From positions 19,233 through 83,232 of the forward strand of contig JAJPJF010000419.1 in assembly GCA_021324415.1 (NCBI GenBank): 64,000 bases of DNA. Reading direction: 5' to 3'. Shown in pieces: positions 18,336 to 26,948 of this stretch (positions within the stretch are counted from its first letter, which is position 1; each line of letters starts with the position of its first letter). This stretch comes from Nostocales cyanobacterium Centralia_MAG_434. Lineage in GTDB: Bacteria; Cyanobacteriota; Cyanobacteriia; Cyanobacteriales; Nostocaceae. The position numbers and the translations under genes were made by a program. Under the pieces are notes generated by a model. It was not told the origin of the DNA and did no database searches. It was given only the letters and a program-made list of their open reading frames with translations.

Positions 18336-19595
18336 ATGGGTAAACTTGCTTATCTTCAATGTCCGACTGGTATTTCCGGCGATATGTGCCTAGGAGCATT
18401 AACAAGTCTGGGTGTTCCTTTAGAATATCTAACTGAAAAACTCAACGGATTAGGAATTGAGCAGGAATACAAATTAAGGACAGAACTTGTTGATCACAAT
18501 GGTCAACAGGCAACTAAGCTCCATGTAGATTTAACCCATACTCATCATCATAATCATGAACACAATCATCATCACGGACGCCATTTGCCAGAAATCGAGC
18601 AAATGATTTTGAAAGCTAAGTTGCCTTCACGGGCGGAAGCTTGGAGTTTGGCAGTGTTTCGGCGACTTGCAATAGCAGAAGGAGAAGTGCATGGCATTGC
18701 TCCAGAAAAGGTTCACTTTCATGAAGTGGGTGCAGTAGATGCAATTGTAGATATCGTCGGCACTTGCTTGGGGCTGGATTGGTTGGGTCTTGATAGCAAT
18801 GATGAAGGATTGCCCCTACTCTACTGTTCAGCATTACCAACTGGCGGGGGAACTATTCGGGCTTCCCACGGTCAAATGGCAGTGCCAGTTCCAGCCGTAT
18901 TAAAGTTGTGGGAAATGCGTGCTTGTCCAGTCTATAGTAATGGCATTGAACGGGAACTAGTCACTCCAACAGGAGCTGCGATCGCCACAACTCTTGCAAC
19001 AGATTTTGGTGCGCCACCACCAATGACAATACGACAAGTAGGATTAGGCGCAGGTTCACTACATCTACCCATTCCTAATATTTTGCAAATCTGGCTAGGT
19101 GAGCAAACGACGTCCGTAGCCACTAGCCCATATCTAGAAACCATCTCTGTACTGGAAACTCAGATTGATGACTTAAGTCCACAGGCGATCGGTTATGTAT
19201 TTGAAGCTTTGTTTGCTGCGGGTGCTGTGGATGTTTTTACCCAGCCTATAGGGATGAAAAAATCTCGTCCTGGGATTTTACTAACTGTGATCTGCCATCC
19301 TGAGAACTTATCTCAGTGTGAAGCAATATTGTTTTTGGAAACTACAACTTTAGGTATTCGCCGCTTTACTCAACAACGTGCCATTCTCCAACGAGAAATT
19401 CAACAAGTAGAAACTAAATATGGTTCAGTGCGCGTCAAGGTAGCTTGGACAGGCTCTCTAAAGCAAAGAAACATCACCAATGTGCAACCAGAATATGAAG
19501 ATTGTGCAGAGTTAGCACGTAAATACAATATTCCTTTGCGCGAAATTCAGCGTCTAGCACTAGAGAATTGGCATATACAAATAAATAATCAATAG
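18336..19595 (+). CDS. larC: nickel insertion protein LarC
   Basis: This 419-residue protein opens with the LarC signature PTGISGDMCLGAL. A His-rich stretch at ~69-86 (HTHHHNHEHNHHHGRH) suits nickel storage. Further marks are VHFHEVGAVDAIVDIVG, PTGAAIATTLA and ETQIDDLSPQAIGYV. LarC inserts nickel into the pincer cofactor of lactate racemase-type enzymes. In Lactobacillus larC needs a programmed frameshift; here it is one continuous frame. No larA, larB or larE is nearby, so its partners must be elsewhere. Its stop codon lies inside a perfect palindrome at 19579-19620. Confidence 0.93.
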   Translation: MGKLAYLQCPTGISGDMCLGALTSLGVPLEYLTEKLNGLGIEQEYKLRTELVDHNGQQATKLHVDLTHTHHHNHEHNHHHGRHLPEIEQMILKAKLPSRAEAWSLAVFRRLAIAEGEVHGIAPEKVHFHEVGAVDAIVDIVGTCLGLDWLGLDSNDEGLPLLYCSALPTGGGTIRASHGQMAVPVPAVLKLWEMRACPVYSNGIERELVTPTGAAIATTLATDFGAPPPMTIRQVGLGAGSLHLPIPNILQIWLGEQTTSVATSPYLETISVLETQIDDLSPQAIGYVFEALFAAGAVDVFTQPIGMKKSRPGILLTVICHPENLSQCEAILFLETTTLGIRRFTQQRAILQREIQQVETKYGSVRVKVAWTGSLKQRNITNVQPEYEDCAELARKYNIPLREIQRLALENWHIQINNQ

Positions 19596-19620
19596 TCTAT
19601 AGACTATTGATTATTTATTT
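19579..19620. terminator. perfect 42-bp palindrome, bidirectional terminator between convergent genes
   Basis: Two 21-nt arms (19579-19599 and 19600-19620) are exact reverse complements with no spacer. As RNA this gives a long stem with A/T-rich ends, T-rich on the 3' side in both directions. The stop codon of larC (19593-19595) is inside it, and the convergent lipoprotein gene ends at 19645. Confidence 0.7.
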
Positions 19621-19644
19621 ACCGATTCATCTGCGTCTATAGCA

Positions 19645-20283
19645 CTAGTCTATGGCACTAGAACTGATATCTCTGTCATTCAAAGTTCTGTTAACTGCTT
19701 CACCTGCGTCCTCGGCTGCGCGGCTTGCATTCAATTTTGCATCTTCAGCGGAGCGTTGAACATTTTGGGATAAGTCTTTAGCAGCATCCTTGGTGTTTTC
19801 TTTAATATTTTCAATTCCTTGCTGAGTTCCCTTAGAAACACCTTCTGTGACTTCTTCTGCCGAACTGCCTACATCTTCACCCAACCGTCTCACTCTTTCA
19901 CCAAGAGGAGTTCCTTGCTGATAGTTGCGCTTATATTGCTCTACACTGTCTACACTCTTGTTCTCAATATTGCGTTCTGCATTTTCTTTGAGAGCTTCAG
20001 CTTTGGCTTTTGTATTAGCTTTTTCTCTTCTAGGGTCTACGTCACTAAAATTATTCATCCCACCTTCATAAGGAGAGAGAACATTTGTACCTTTAGGAAC
20101 GTATACTTCAGAGTTAGGCTCTGCAGATTGAGGTCCAACAGTTTGATGAGGTGCTTTTGTTGATGGTGTAGTTGCATCAACAGAACTACAAGCTTGTGTA
20201 ATCAACAAAAAAATACCTGCCAAAAAGACCACTACCATTTTGAATGGACGAATATTTCTCAGGTAAGAAATGACATTCTTCAT
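19645..20283 (-). CDS. cyanobacterial lipoprotein with LEA-like C-terminus
   Basis: This 212-residue protein has a lipoprotein signal peptide (hydrophobic residues ~15-31, lipobox ITQAC with Cys32). A Pro/Ser-rich region and a highly charged helical C-terminal half follow. The repeated Asp/Ala/Lys/Glu pattern (~130-205: NIKENTKDAAKDLSQNV, SAEDAKLNASRAAEDA) resembles late-embryogenesis-abundant proteins. It is probably anchored at a membrane. GGGAG precedes the ATG. A related lipoprotein lies 119 bp upstream. I think both belong to a cyanobacterial family of unknown function (DUF6658-like). A desiccation or envelope-stress role is speculation. Confidence 0.72.
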   Translation of the reverse strand: MKNVISYLRNIRPFKMVVVFLAGIFLLITQACSSVDATTPSTKAPHQTVGPQSAEPNSEVYVPKGTNVLSPYEGGMNNFSDVDPRREKANTKAKAEALKENAERNIENKSVDSVEQYKRNYQQGTPLGERVRRLGEDVGSSAEEVTEGVSKGTQQGIENIKENTKDAAKDLSQNVQRSAEDAKLNASRAAEDAGEAVNRTLNDRDISSSAID

Positions 20284-20402
20284 GTATTACTCCCGCTTTT
20301 ATTACAAATTCAACAATTGACCAAATACTAGGATAAGCAATTTTGGCTATTAGATTTGGCTAAATTTTAAATCTAAAAATTAAAATTAGCCAAAAATCAC
20401 AT

Positions 20403-20954
20403 TTATTTTCCTAAGGCTGGATTTCGCTGTAGCTCAGGTCTTGAAGTTGCTTCATCTGCTTTGTCTTTCAAAAATTCTGAAGCTTCTTCAAATGCTTCTT
20501 TAACAGTGCCAATTCGCTCTTTGACGCGAGTTCCAACATCAGGTTCGTTTTGAATCAAACCGCCTGGTTCAGGTCGCTGGAAGTCTTTTAATGTTTTAAT
20601 TGGTAACTCTTGTTCTTTGTATGCTCTACCTTCTGGTGTTTCTGCACCAGGATAAAGTAACTCAGAGCGTTTGTTGTTAGCAATTAATAGTTGTGGGTTT
20701 AACAGCAAACTAGACTGATCTCTTCCAGTGTTATTAACTTTAGAGTCGGTGGACATGTTATATTTTGTATATTTGTCTCCACCACTTTTATAAGGATTGT
20801 TAGCACCGCCAGATTGTACAGGAGGATTCTCTGGCTTTGCACCTTGAGCATTCACACTACCACAAGCAGTGCTTACAACTAATAACAAACCCGCAAAAAA
20901 GACAGTTAAAACTTGGCGCAGTCTCAGTTTTTTTAGGAAAGTTGTTAAGTCCAC
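20403..20954 (-). CDS. cyanobacterial lipoprotein, paralog of the neighbour
   Basis: This 183-residue protein starts at GTG 20954 with a strong AAGGAGG eight bases upstream. The lipobox is VVSTAC with Cys31. The N-terminus (FLKKLRLRQVLTVFFAGLLLV) and the pattern of SGG/NNPYKSGG, YPGAETPEGRAYKEQEL and a charged helix end (KERIGTVKEAFEEASEFLKDKADEA) parallel the gene at 19645. It is predicted to be extracytoplasmic. The pair is in one direction and probably co-transcribed. No function known. Confidence 0.72.
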   Translation of the reverse strand: MDLTTFLKKLRLRQVLTVFFAGLLLVVSTACGSVNAQGAKPENPPVQSGGANNPYKSGGDKYTKYNMSTDSKVNNTGRDQSSLLLNPQLLIANNKRSELLYPGAETPEGRAYKEQELPIKTLKDFQRPEPGGLIQNEPDVGTRVKERIGTVKEAFEEASEFLKDKADEATSRPELQRNPALGK

Positions 20955-21546
20955 CTATTCCTCCTTATTGACCTTTTACAAGAAAGACATTTTAATAGTC
21001 AAACAACATTTTTACTAAAAAGTAAAAATGCTATTATCGACTGAATGCTTCCAGTGTTTATGCATGATTTATTTGATTTTATGGAGAGAAAGTAAATATA
21101 TACCTCTAGCGTAAGTCACATAATTATTATTGCTTCTATCTCTTTTCTCTAACTTTCGAGAGATATAAGGTACAGTAATTACATTTAATTAACTTATTAG
21201 TATTCGTATATTTTAAGTGTTATATAAACAATGAGTAATTAATTTTATATACATTCTTTGAAAGCTATAGAAGAAGTATAAATTTAAGATAATGTTGCGC
21301 TATTTATTGAAACTCAGATGACTTATAGCAATCCTCTTTGTGTCACCAATTGGCCAGTGCCAGAAACGCGGTTTCTTCAAGCAACCGTGTTTCTCCATGT
21401 TTGCAAATGATTTAGGATTGCTATACTACAATCTACCAGCGTAAACTTTGTTAAGTATACTATTCTCAAGGTTACATAAAGTAACATAAGGAATACAAAT
21501 CCCAACTTCAAAATTAAAAGTTTTTTTAAATTCAAAGTTTAAGCTT
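20955..21546. other. 592-bp intergenic region
   Basis: The region is AT-rich with no gene. It contains a complete hairpin element with terminal inverted repeats at 21324-21425. Confidence 0.6.
21324..21425. repeat. MITE-like hairpin element A
   Basis: The ends TATAGCAATCCT and AGGATTGCTATA are perfect 12-bp inverted repeats. Inside is a decayed AGAAACGCGGTTTCT / ACCGTGTTTCT hairpin. Related copies lie at 35568-35670 and 57720-57784, and partial ones near 14281. No coding capacity. Confidence 0.75.
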
Positions 21547-22464
21547 ATGAAGCAAATCTTACGATGGTTCATTTTGGGCGGGACACTATTTTTTCTAGGA
21601 AAAGCCCTCAAGGAACATTGGATTGAGGTGACAGCTATCCGCATTGAACCAGTAGGATGGGCAATTATAGCGATCGCGACAGGGATCACTTTACTGGCAC
21701 ATATCTGGGCTGGCTGGGTATGGACTTGGATTTTCCAAGAATTTAATCAGCCTATAAACTCTGTTGAGTTCATTCAAGTTTATCTAAAAACCAACATTGC
21801 TAAGTATGTCCCAGGTAATGTCTGGCATTACTATGGTCGAATTATGGCAGCAAAAAATGCCAATATTTCTTCTGGCATAGCTACTGTAGTGGTATTACTA
21901 GAACCGCTTCTTATGGCAGCGGCAGCTCTTATCATTGTTTTACTAAGCAGCCTATTTACAACAGGAAATAGGAATTTTCCTCTCCAAGTTGCACAATTTT
22001 TAGGCTTGCTAGGAGTGCTTTTTGTTGTCCATCCCCAATTTTTGAATCGAGTCCTTCAGATGTTGTATAAATTCAAAGCAAAACAGTCTGCTAGTAATAC
22101 AACAACTAACACAATGAATAATCTAAAACGCTATCCTGTAAAACCTTTGTTGGGAGAATTAGGTTTCATAGGACTGCGTAGTACTGGATTCATATTAACT
22201 CTGTTTGCTCTTAGTCCGTTGAATGTTAGTCAAATTCCTTTGTTGTTAGCGAGTTTTGGTTTGGCTTGGTTACTGGGATTGGTGGTTCCAATCGCGCCTG
22301 GTGGATTAGGCGTATTTGAAGCAACAGCGATCGCCACACTGCAGCACCACTTTCCAACTGCAGTCATCATTGGTGCAACAGGTTTATATCGCTTAGTCAG
22401 CATTTTAGCTGAGACGGCTGGTGCAACCCTAGCTTGGCTTGATGAGCAACTCGCTCAACGCTAG
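21547..22464 (+). CDS. UPF0104/lysylphosphatidylglycerol synthase-type membrane protein
   Basis: This 305-residue protein has about eight hydrophobic segments. Family marks are TNIAKYVPGNVWHYYGR near residue 80-96 and PIAPGGLGVFEATA near 255. It matches the transmembrane part of MprF-like flippases (UPF0104/YbhN) without the aminoacyl-transferase domain. Such stand-alone proteins are presumed lipid flippases or regulators. It is monocistronic here, with no glycosyltransferase neighbour. Confidence 0.83.
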   Translation: MKQILRWFILGGTLFFLGKALKEHWIEVTAIRIEPVGWAIIAIATGITLLAHIWAGWVWTWIFQEFNQPINSVEFIQVYLKTNIAKYVPGNVWHYYGRIMAAKNANISSGIATVVVLLEPLLMAAAALIIVLLSSLFTTGNRNFPLQVAQFLGLLGVLFVVHPQFLNRVLQMLYKFKAKQSASNTTTNTMNNLKRYPVKPLLGELGFIGLRSTGFILTLFALSPLNVSQIPLLLASFGLAWLLGLVVPIAPGGLGVFEATAIATLQHHFPTAVIIGATGLYRLVSILAETAGATLAWLDEQLAQR

Positions 22465-22510
22465 TGACTAATGATTCGTTTTTAGTCTTTTACAAAAGAC
22501 AAATGATAAC

Positions 22511-23824
22511 TTACTGTTTCGACTGAGAAAATACACGATAAGTATCTAAATCCAAGTGTGAATTGTGAGATTGCTCATTTTCTTTCATTTTAATCAAGCT
22601 ATATTCAGTATTGTTGCCATAAATTGTAAACGTAATGTTAAACACTTCTATAAAATTAATGAGCCATAAGCACTCATCTGCTGAATATTTACTATAGTAA
22701 CGAATCAAATTGGCAATTCGAAGCTCTAAATGACTGCGTGTATTATTAGAGATAAAAATTATTTTTAGTAATACAATCACTAGAGTTATAGCTTGCCCTT
22801 GAGAAATGAGCAAAGTAAATAAAACTGAAGGCTCTTTCCCATTTTCTATCGTTAAAGAATCAACAATTCGATTACAGGTTCTGAGCAATAAATCCTTATT
22901 TATAGTTTTGTCATGGTACTCTACTAACCAAGAAGATAGTTTTTCTGAAATATGTGTCCTTAAAGACTCTACTATTTTTTGTTCTTGCACAGAGAAGAAT
23001 AAATATTTTTGTATGCTTTTCTTGAATTCTTTAAAATTTTTATCTTGAGTTTGTTTTATGAATATGTTAGCTATATTTTCATAGCTAAAAACACCTTTTT
23101 TGATAACAATCATTTTGATTAGACGTAAAACCTCATCTCCCAATATGCTAGGGTTTTTATAGCGATTTGTATTTGTTTTTGCATCATGGAAATGAGCACT
23201 GTACATTGCAAGCTCAAACTTGAATTTTTCTTTTAGCCTTTTGTAGATCTTTCTGGCAGCTTCTTGTTGTTCTTGTAAATTATCTTGATTTAAAGACTGA
23301 GCAAATAATAAATAGTAAGTATAGCGTTTAGTCCAATCTTGCTTGAATACCTCTTCAGAAGATTTATAAGCAAATAACTGTAAATCTTGATAGTCATCAC
23401 TATCAAAGAATTTTTTTAACCAACTTAGATAAATATTTTTTTTGCTAGAAACATTAAATTCTATATTTTGCCTAAAAATATCTAATATTTCTAATAATTC
23501 TTGAGTATGTGAAAATTTTCTATTAGTTTCCCAATTATTAATTATTATATAACAACAACGTTTAAAGGTATTGCAGAATTCCTGTTCATTTTTCTGGGAA
23601 AAAATATTATATATTCCTATACTAGGACTATAATTAACTACATCAAAATAGTCTATAAATAAACGTTTAAACTCCTTTAAAACATCTTCTGGGTTCCAAT
23701 TTCTAACAATTTCCAAGAAAAAACTGTAAATCTTCTCCTGCTCAGCTTCTAAACTTAACTGTCTTTCGTCAAAGTTCAGACAATATATATTTCCCTGATG
23801 TTCTGGTAAGCTATTAGTGATCAT
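22511..23824 (-). CDS. hypothetical protein, AT-rich gene
   Basis: 437 residues; I do not recognise a family. It is mostly helical, with many aromatic and Lys/Glu/Asn residues, and has one hydrophobic stretch near residues 345-365 (AITLVIVLLKIIFI) that could be one membrane helix. No catalytic motif is apparent. Gene composition is markedly more AT-rich than neighbouring housekeeping genes. Start is the ATG at 23824 with no strong ribosome-binding site. The C-terminus ends DTYRVFSQSKQ. The neighbours (UPF0104 convergent, nucleotidyltransferase on the same strand) give no functional hint. Confidence 0.65.
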   Translation of the reverse strand: MITNSLPEHQGNIYCLNFDERQLSLEAEQEKIYSFFLEIVRNWNPEDVLKEFKRLFIDYFDVVNYSPSIGIYNIFSQKNEQEFCNTFKRCCYIIINNWETNRKFSHTQELLEILDIFRQNIEFNVSSKKNIYLSWLKKFFDSDDYQDLQLFAYKSSEEVFKQDWTKRYTYYLLFAQSLNQDNLQEQQEAARKIYKRLKEKFKFELAMYSAHFHDAKTNTNRYKNPSILGDEVLRLIKMIVIKKGVFSYENIANIFIKQTQDKNFKEFKKSIQKYLFFSVQEQKIVESLRTHISEKLSSWLVEYHDKTINKDLLLRTCNRIVDSLTIENGKEPSVLFTLLISQGQAITLVIVLLKIIFISNNTRSHLELRIANLIRYYSKYSADECLWLINFIEVFNITFTIYGNNTEYSLIKMKENEQSHNSHLDLDTYRVFSQSKQ

Positions 23825-24047
23825 TAGAGTTTTTTAAACAATGGGCTGTTGATATTTTTCTCAGCTTAACTCTCACTAACAGAAGTAACCATCTATTATT
23901 TAAAAATTTAGTAATTTTTTTGCAAAGAAATCTTATAAGTAGATAAAAGAACTCAGAACTCAGGACTAGATGGCGAGTCGAGGGTTTAATTTCCCACCTT
24001 CTGTAAAGCATCCCCAAGTGATTGCATTCTGAATTCTGAGTTCTCTT

Positions 24048-25295
24048 TTAAAAAATGACAAATTTAGTAAACACAGTTGCAATTTGTCTGAGATTCACTT
24101 TGTAGGCTCTAATTAGCCGAATTGGTCGGATGAGCCAGTACAAGGGATAGAGAAGTGCTGGTAGTGGTAAAACAGCTCTGTCTTTTTCATTAGGTTTCAT
24201 CTGGTTAAAAAAGTACTGAACTCTCTCCCAACCGTAACTCTTCATCATAAAAGTGAATAAGCGACTGTTAAAAACCTCGGAAGAGCCATCAGATAAGAAC
24301 AACGATTCTCTAATTCTTGACTGAAACCACTTCACGCATGAATCAGACTGTATCGTCGGCTGAAGAAAGTCTGGTATCTTGACTCCTAACAAGTGGCTTG
24401 CGATCGCAAGACCAACAAACAGATGTCTCTCCCTATGAAGCTTGCGTGCTTTGTCCAAAACTAATGCCCAATCTATATTCTGATAAGTGCGGATCACTTG
24501 AGCTACATCGCAACAACGTCCAAGACTGGCCCAAGTTTCTCCAGCCCCGTGAAGACATAGGATCAACAACAAGTCCTCTGGATTGAGGTTGGGTACCATT
24601 GTGTCAAGAAGCAATGTTGAGTCAAGAGATTCCCATTGCATTTCAGCACTAAAGTCTGTTTTAGAATCAAAGTATGTGGGAATAAGGTTCCAGTGAAGAT
24701 CTATGCTCACCTGAGTCTCGGGGTGAATCATTGGCCAAGCATGACTGTGTTGCAATTGATGACTAATGTCTGTGTCTTCTCCACAGCACAGTTGGTATCC
24801 CTGCGCAATGAGTAAATCTCTAGCTTTTAAGATGTTGTGTTTGTGAACCAGAATATCTATGTCGTAGAATTGCCGTAGCGCAACGTGACCATAGACAGTA
24901 GTGGCCAAAACTGGTCCTTTAAATGAAAGAGCGGCAATATTGTTGTCTTTAAATAGAGCTAAGAGCTTGAGCAGTTCTTTGGTTAACAGAAGGTTGTACA
25001 GAGCAGTAGAGTGGAAATGAGCTCGAAGCTGATTCAAGATCCTATTAGGAACAGCTTCAGGATAGGTATTCTTTAGGGTCTTATACAACAGTGGTGTGAC
25101 TTTATGACGAGCAGCTGTTTGGATTAAATACGCCCAGTTTAGGTCTTCTTGTAGCAGAGTCCTAATCTGGATGGCATTAGTGGCGTCTATGTCAGGGTGT
25201 GCGCAGCAAAGAATGAGTAGTTCGACTTCCGCCGATCTGATACTTGTAGCACAAGCCTTAGTTGTAATTACGTCAGCTACTAAATTGTAAGTCAT
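24048..25295 (-). CDS. nucleotidyltransferase family protein (PF14907-type)
   Basis: This 415-residue protein has an N-terminal helical part. The core (~110-180) has ALSFKGPVLATTVYGHVALRQFYDIDILVH, with the DID pair expected for metal binding in nucleotidyltransferase folds, and IDLHWNLIP provides a third acidic residue. The family is common in cyanobacteria and often near glycan or peptide clusters; substrate unknown. No such cluster lies beside it. Start ATG 25295. The C-terminus has a hydrophobic, basic end (LLYPLYWLIRPIRLIRAY) that may touch the membrane. Confidence 0.82.
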   Translation of the reverse strand: MTYNLVADVITTKACATSIRSAEVELLILCCAHPDIDATNAIQIRTLLQEDLNWAYLIQTAARHKVTPLLYKTLKNTYPEAVPNRILNQLRAHFHSTALYNLLLTKELLKLLALFKDNNIAALSFKGPVLATTVYGHVALRQFYDIDILVHKHNILKARDLLIAQGYQLCCGEDTDISHQLQHSHAWPMIHPETQVSIDLHWNLIPTYFDSKTDFSAEMQWESLDSTLLLDTMVPNLNPEDLLLILCLHGAGETWASLGRCCDVAQVIRTYQNIDWALVLDKARKLHRERHLFVGLAIASHLLGVKIPDFLQPTIQSDSCVKWFQSRIRESLFLSDGSSEVFNSRLFTFMMKSYGWERVQYFFNQMKPNEKDRAVLPLPALLYPLYWLIRPIRLIRAYKVNLRQIATVFTKFVIF

Positions 25296-25647
25296 TCAGA
25301 TATTTCAGCGTAGTAATAGTACCTTCGTCTGTAGTCCTGCGCTTAGGTTTTAAGTAAGCGTCCATAAGTGGATACTGAACGTTAGACAAAATGCGGTAGC
25401 TGCACTAGCAATGATATGGAGAGTTAACTAGATTTCTGATAACCAAAGATGAAAACAAATGGTTTTGTACTCAGAAGCGAGAACATCCTCATAAACTTTA
25501 TAAACTTCGGTTTTTTACAAGGATGGGCAGTTGAAGCATTGGCCAAGAAACACTATAGAAAGCGCTTCGTTACCTTGTAAGTATACTAAACTATAGCAGC
25601 CTTATTTGATTTATGAAAATTTTATGACAAAAACTCGGTTTCTGGGC

Positions 25648-25694
25648 GACTTTACCCATAAGCTTGCCGTTGCGGCAAAGTTATGGGTAAAGTC
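25648..25694 (-). terminator. long hairpin downstream of tRNA-Leu
   Basis: GACTTTACCCATAA and TTATGGGTAAAGTC form a perfect 14-bp outer stem with a GC-rich inner stem (CTTGCCG/CGGCAAAG). It begins 35 nt past the tRNA 3' end, and a TTTTT run follows within ~20 nt on the minus strand. It is a likely terminator for the tRNA transcript. Confidence 0.5.
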
Positions 25695-25728
25695 ACACAA
25701 AACTGTATGTTTACAAAATTTCTAAAAG

Positions 25729-26090
25729 TGGGGGTGGAGGGACTTGAACCCTCACGACCTTTTACGATCAACGGATTTTCATTCTCCCGTAGCTTTCACT
25801 ACTGCTTTGTAAGCCAGAAAACTTACAAAGCTTTGAGAATCGGACTCTCCCTTTACCCTCGGCTTTACGTTAGGGTAGCTCCCGTCGAGTCTCTGCACCT
25901 TCCGAAAAGTTAAGAGTTGAGAGTTTTGTACTTCCTCTGCACTCGTCGCTCTTGAATCGGCTTGGCTCAGGATTGCCGTGTCTGTTACCAGATTTAGGTT
26001 TCCCTGAGTTTGAGAGCTGCCACTTGCTGGATTTCTCCACCAAGGCTCAGTTGACTAAGTCCGTAGCGTCTACCATTCCGCCACACCCCC
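25729..26090 (-). tRNA. trnL-UAA: tRNA-Leu(UAA) interrupted by a group I intron
   Basis: The 5' exon is 26057-26090 (34 nt, starting GGGGGTGTGGC) and the 3' exon is 25729-25779 (51 nt). Joined, they give an anticodon stem ACGGA/TCCGT with loop CTTAAAA, so the anticodon is UAA. The acceptor stem GGGGGTG/CACCCCC, the T-loop GGTTCAAGTCC and discriminator A are present. CCA is not encoded. The break is directly after U34, the classic position of the cyanobacterial and plastid trnL intron. The D-loop has one base fewer than usual. Confidence 0.95.
25780..26056 (-). other. group I intron of tRNA-Leu(UAA)
   Basis: The intron is 277 nt, between U34 and A35, and ends in the required terminal G (GGGAGAATG). 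No open reading frame, as usual for this self-splicing intron. A central segment with CTCTCAACTCTTAACTTT is the variable P6b-type region known to differ by short repeats between strains. Confidence 0.9.
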
Positions 26091-26340
26091 TGATGTTTTT
26101 GGGAGTTGCTTGCTTTTTCCTTAAGGCAGCAAACTCAGCCTATGAATTTGAGGCTTGTTTATACCTCTAATATATAACACCACAAATTGTGTTTTTTGTC
26201 CAACTTTTTTGAAGACAAATTTTTGGTGTCAGATCATCATATCAGAAGTCAGGACTTTTAACCAAAGTTCCCTCTTTTCTGAAGTTGGCTATTCAGCCTA
26301 TGATGGAAAGCAGACGCCATAACATTAAGAGACAACAACG

Positions 26341-26553
26341 ATGGTTGTACCACTACTGTATCTGAGTTTAGCTGGAGCTTATCTTCTGGTCATACCAGCT
26401 GCTGTCTTGCTGTACCTAACACAGCGATGGTATGTGGCTACCTCCTTTGAGCGTAGCTTTATGTACTTTCTAGTATTTTTCTTCTTTCCTGGATTGTTAC
26501 TCCTGTCGCCGTTTGTGAATTATCGACCTAAACGGCGAAAAATCGAAGTTTAA
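26341..26553 (+). CDS. ndhL: NAD(P)H-quinone oxidoreductase subunit L (NdhL)
   Basis: This 70-residue protein has two membrane helices, with the family pattern [27 protein letters not shown] and a basic end YRPKRRKIE. NdhL is a small subunit of the thylakoid NDH-1 complex, needed for respiration, cyclic electron flow and inorganic carbon uptake. It begins the conserved ndhL-DUF3007-trpA order, with a 21-bp gap to the next gene. Confidence 0.95.
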   Translation: MVVPLLYLSLAGAYLLVIPAAVLLYLTQRWYVATSFERSFMYFLVFFFFPGLLLLSPFVNYRPKRRKIEV

Positions 26554-26574
26554 CCAAATCGATAGGTCATAATC

Positions 26575-26886
26575 ATGCGACGCATTGATGTTTTCGGAAT
26601 TGGCTTTGGCATTTTTTTTGCAGGTGGCTTGGCATATATACTGTTGCGACAAGTCGGCTTGAATAGCGTAGATGCTGGTATCTGGAGTCAAGTCTTACTT
26701 GTCGGAGGGTTAGTAGGCTGGTTGCTAACCTATGCTTTCCGTGCGTTCAGCAAGAAAATGACCTATCACCAACAGCGTGAACAATATGAAGAAGCCTTCT
26801 TCCAAAAACGCTTGGCAGAACTTTCCCCTGAAGAACTAGCAAAAATTCAAGCCGAAATAGAGCAAGAAGAACAGTCTCAAATTTAG
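26575..26886 (+). CDS. DUF3007 family protein
   Basis: This 103-residue protein has two membrane helices (~6-24 and 37-57) and a charged C-terminal helix (QREQYEEAF...EIEQEEQ). DUF3007 is a cyanobacterial and plant plastid family often found between ndhL and trpA. Function in the NDH complex is suspected from synteny and not shown here. GATAGG-like weak ribosome-binding site. Confidence 0.88.
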   Translation: MRRIDVFGIGFGIFFAGGLAYILLRQVGLNSVDAGIWSQVLLVGGLVGWLLTYAFRAFSKKMTYHQQREQYEEAFFQKRLAELSPEELAKIQAEIEQEEQSQI

Positions 26887-26933
26887 TCAATAGTCAATAG
26901 CTCTTTATGATGAATTACTATTGACTATTGACT
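26885..26933. repeat. 16-bp-stem hairpin built from AGTCAAT repeats, before trpA
   Basis: AGTCAATAGTCAATAG (26885-26900) and CTATTGACTATTGACT (26918-26933) are inverse copies with a 17-nt loop. It overlaps the end of the DUF3007 gene and finishes 15 nt before the trpA ATG. It could act as a terminator or attenuator-like barrier within the run. The same 7-mer appears near 62600. Confidence 0.6.
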
Positions 26934-26948
26934 ATTCACCATAAGTTA

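Noticed and set aside
23814..24017. 67-codon minus-strand frame overlapping the hypothetical gene at 22511
   Set aside because: Composition is like AT-rich spacer DNA, and there is no family resemblance or ribosome-binding site.
25683..26170. two plus-strand frames across the tRNA-Leu region
   Set aside because: They are shadows of the tRNA gene and its intron on the other strand.
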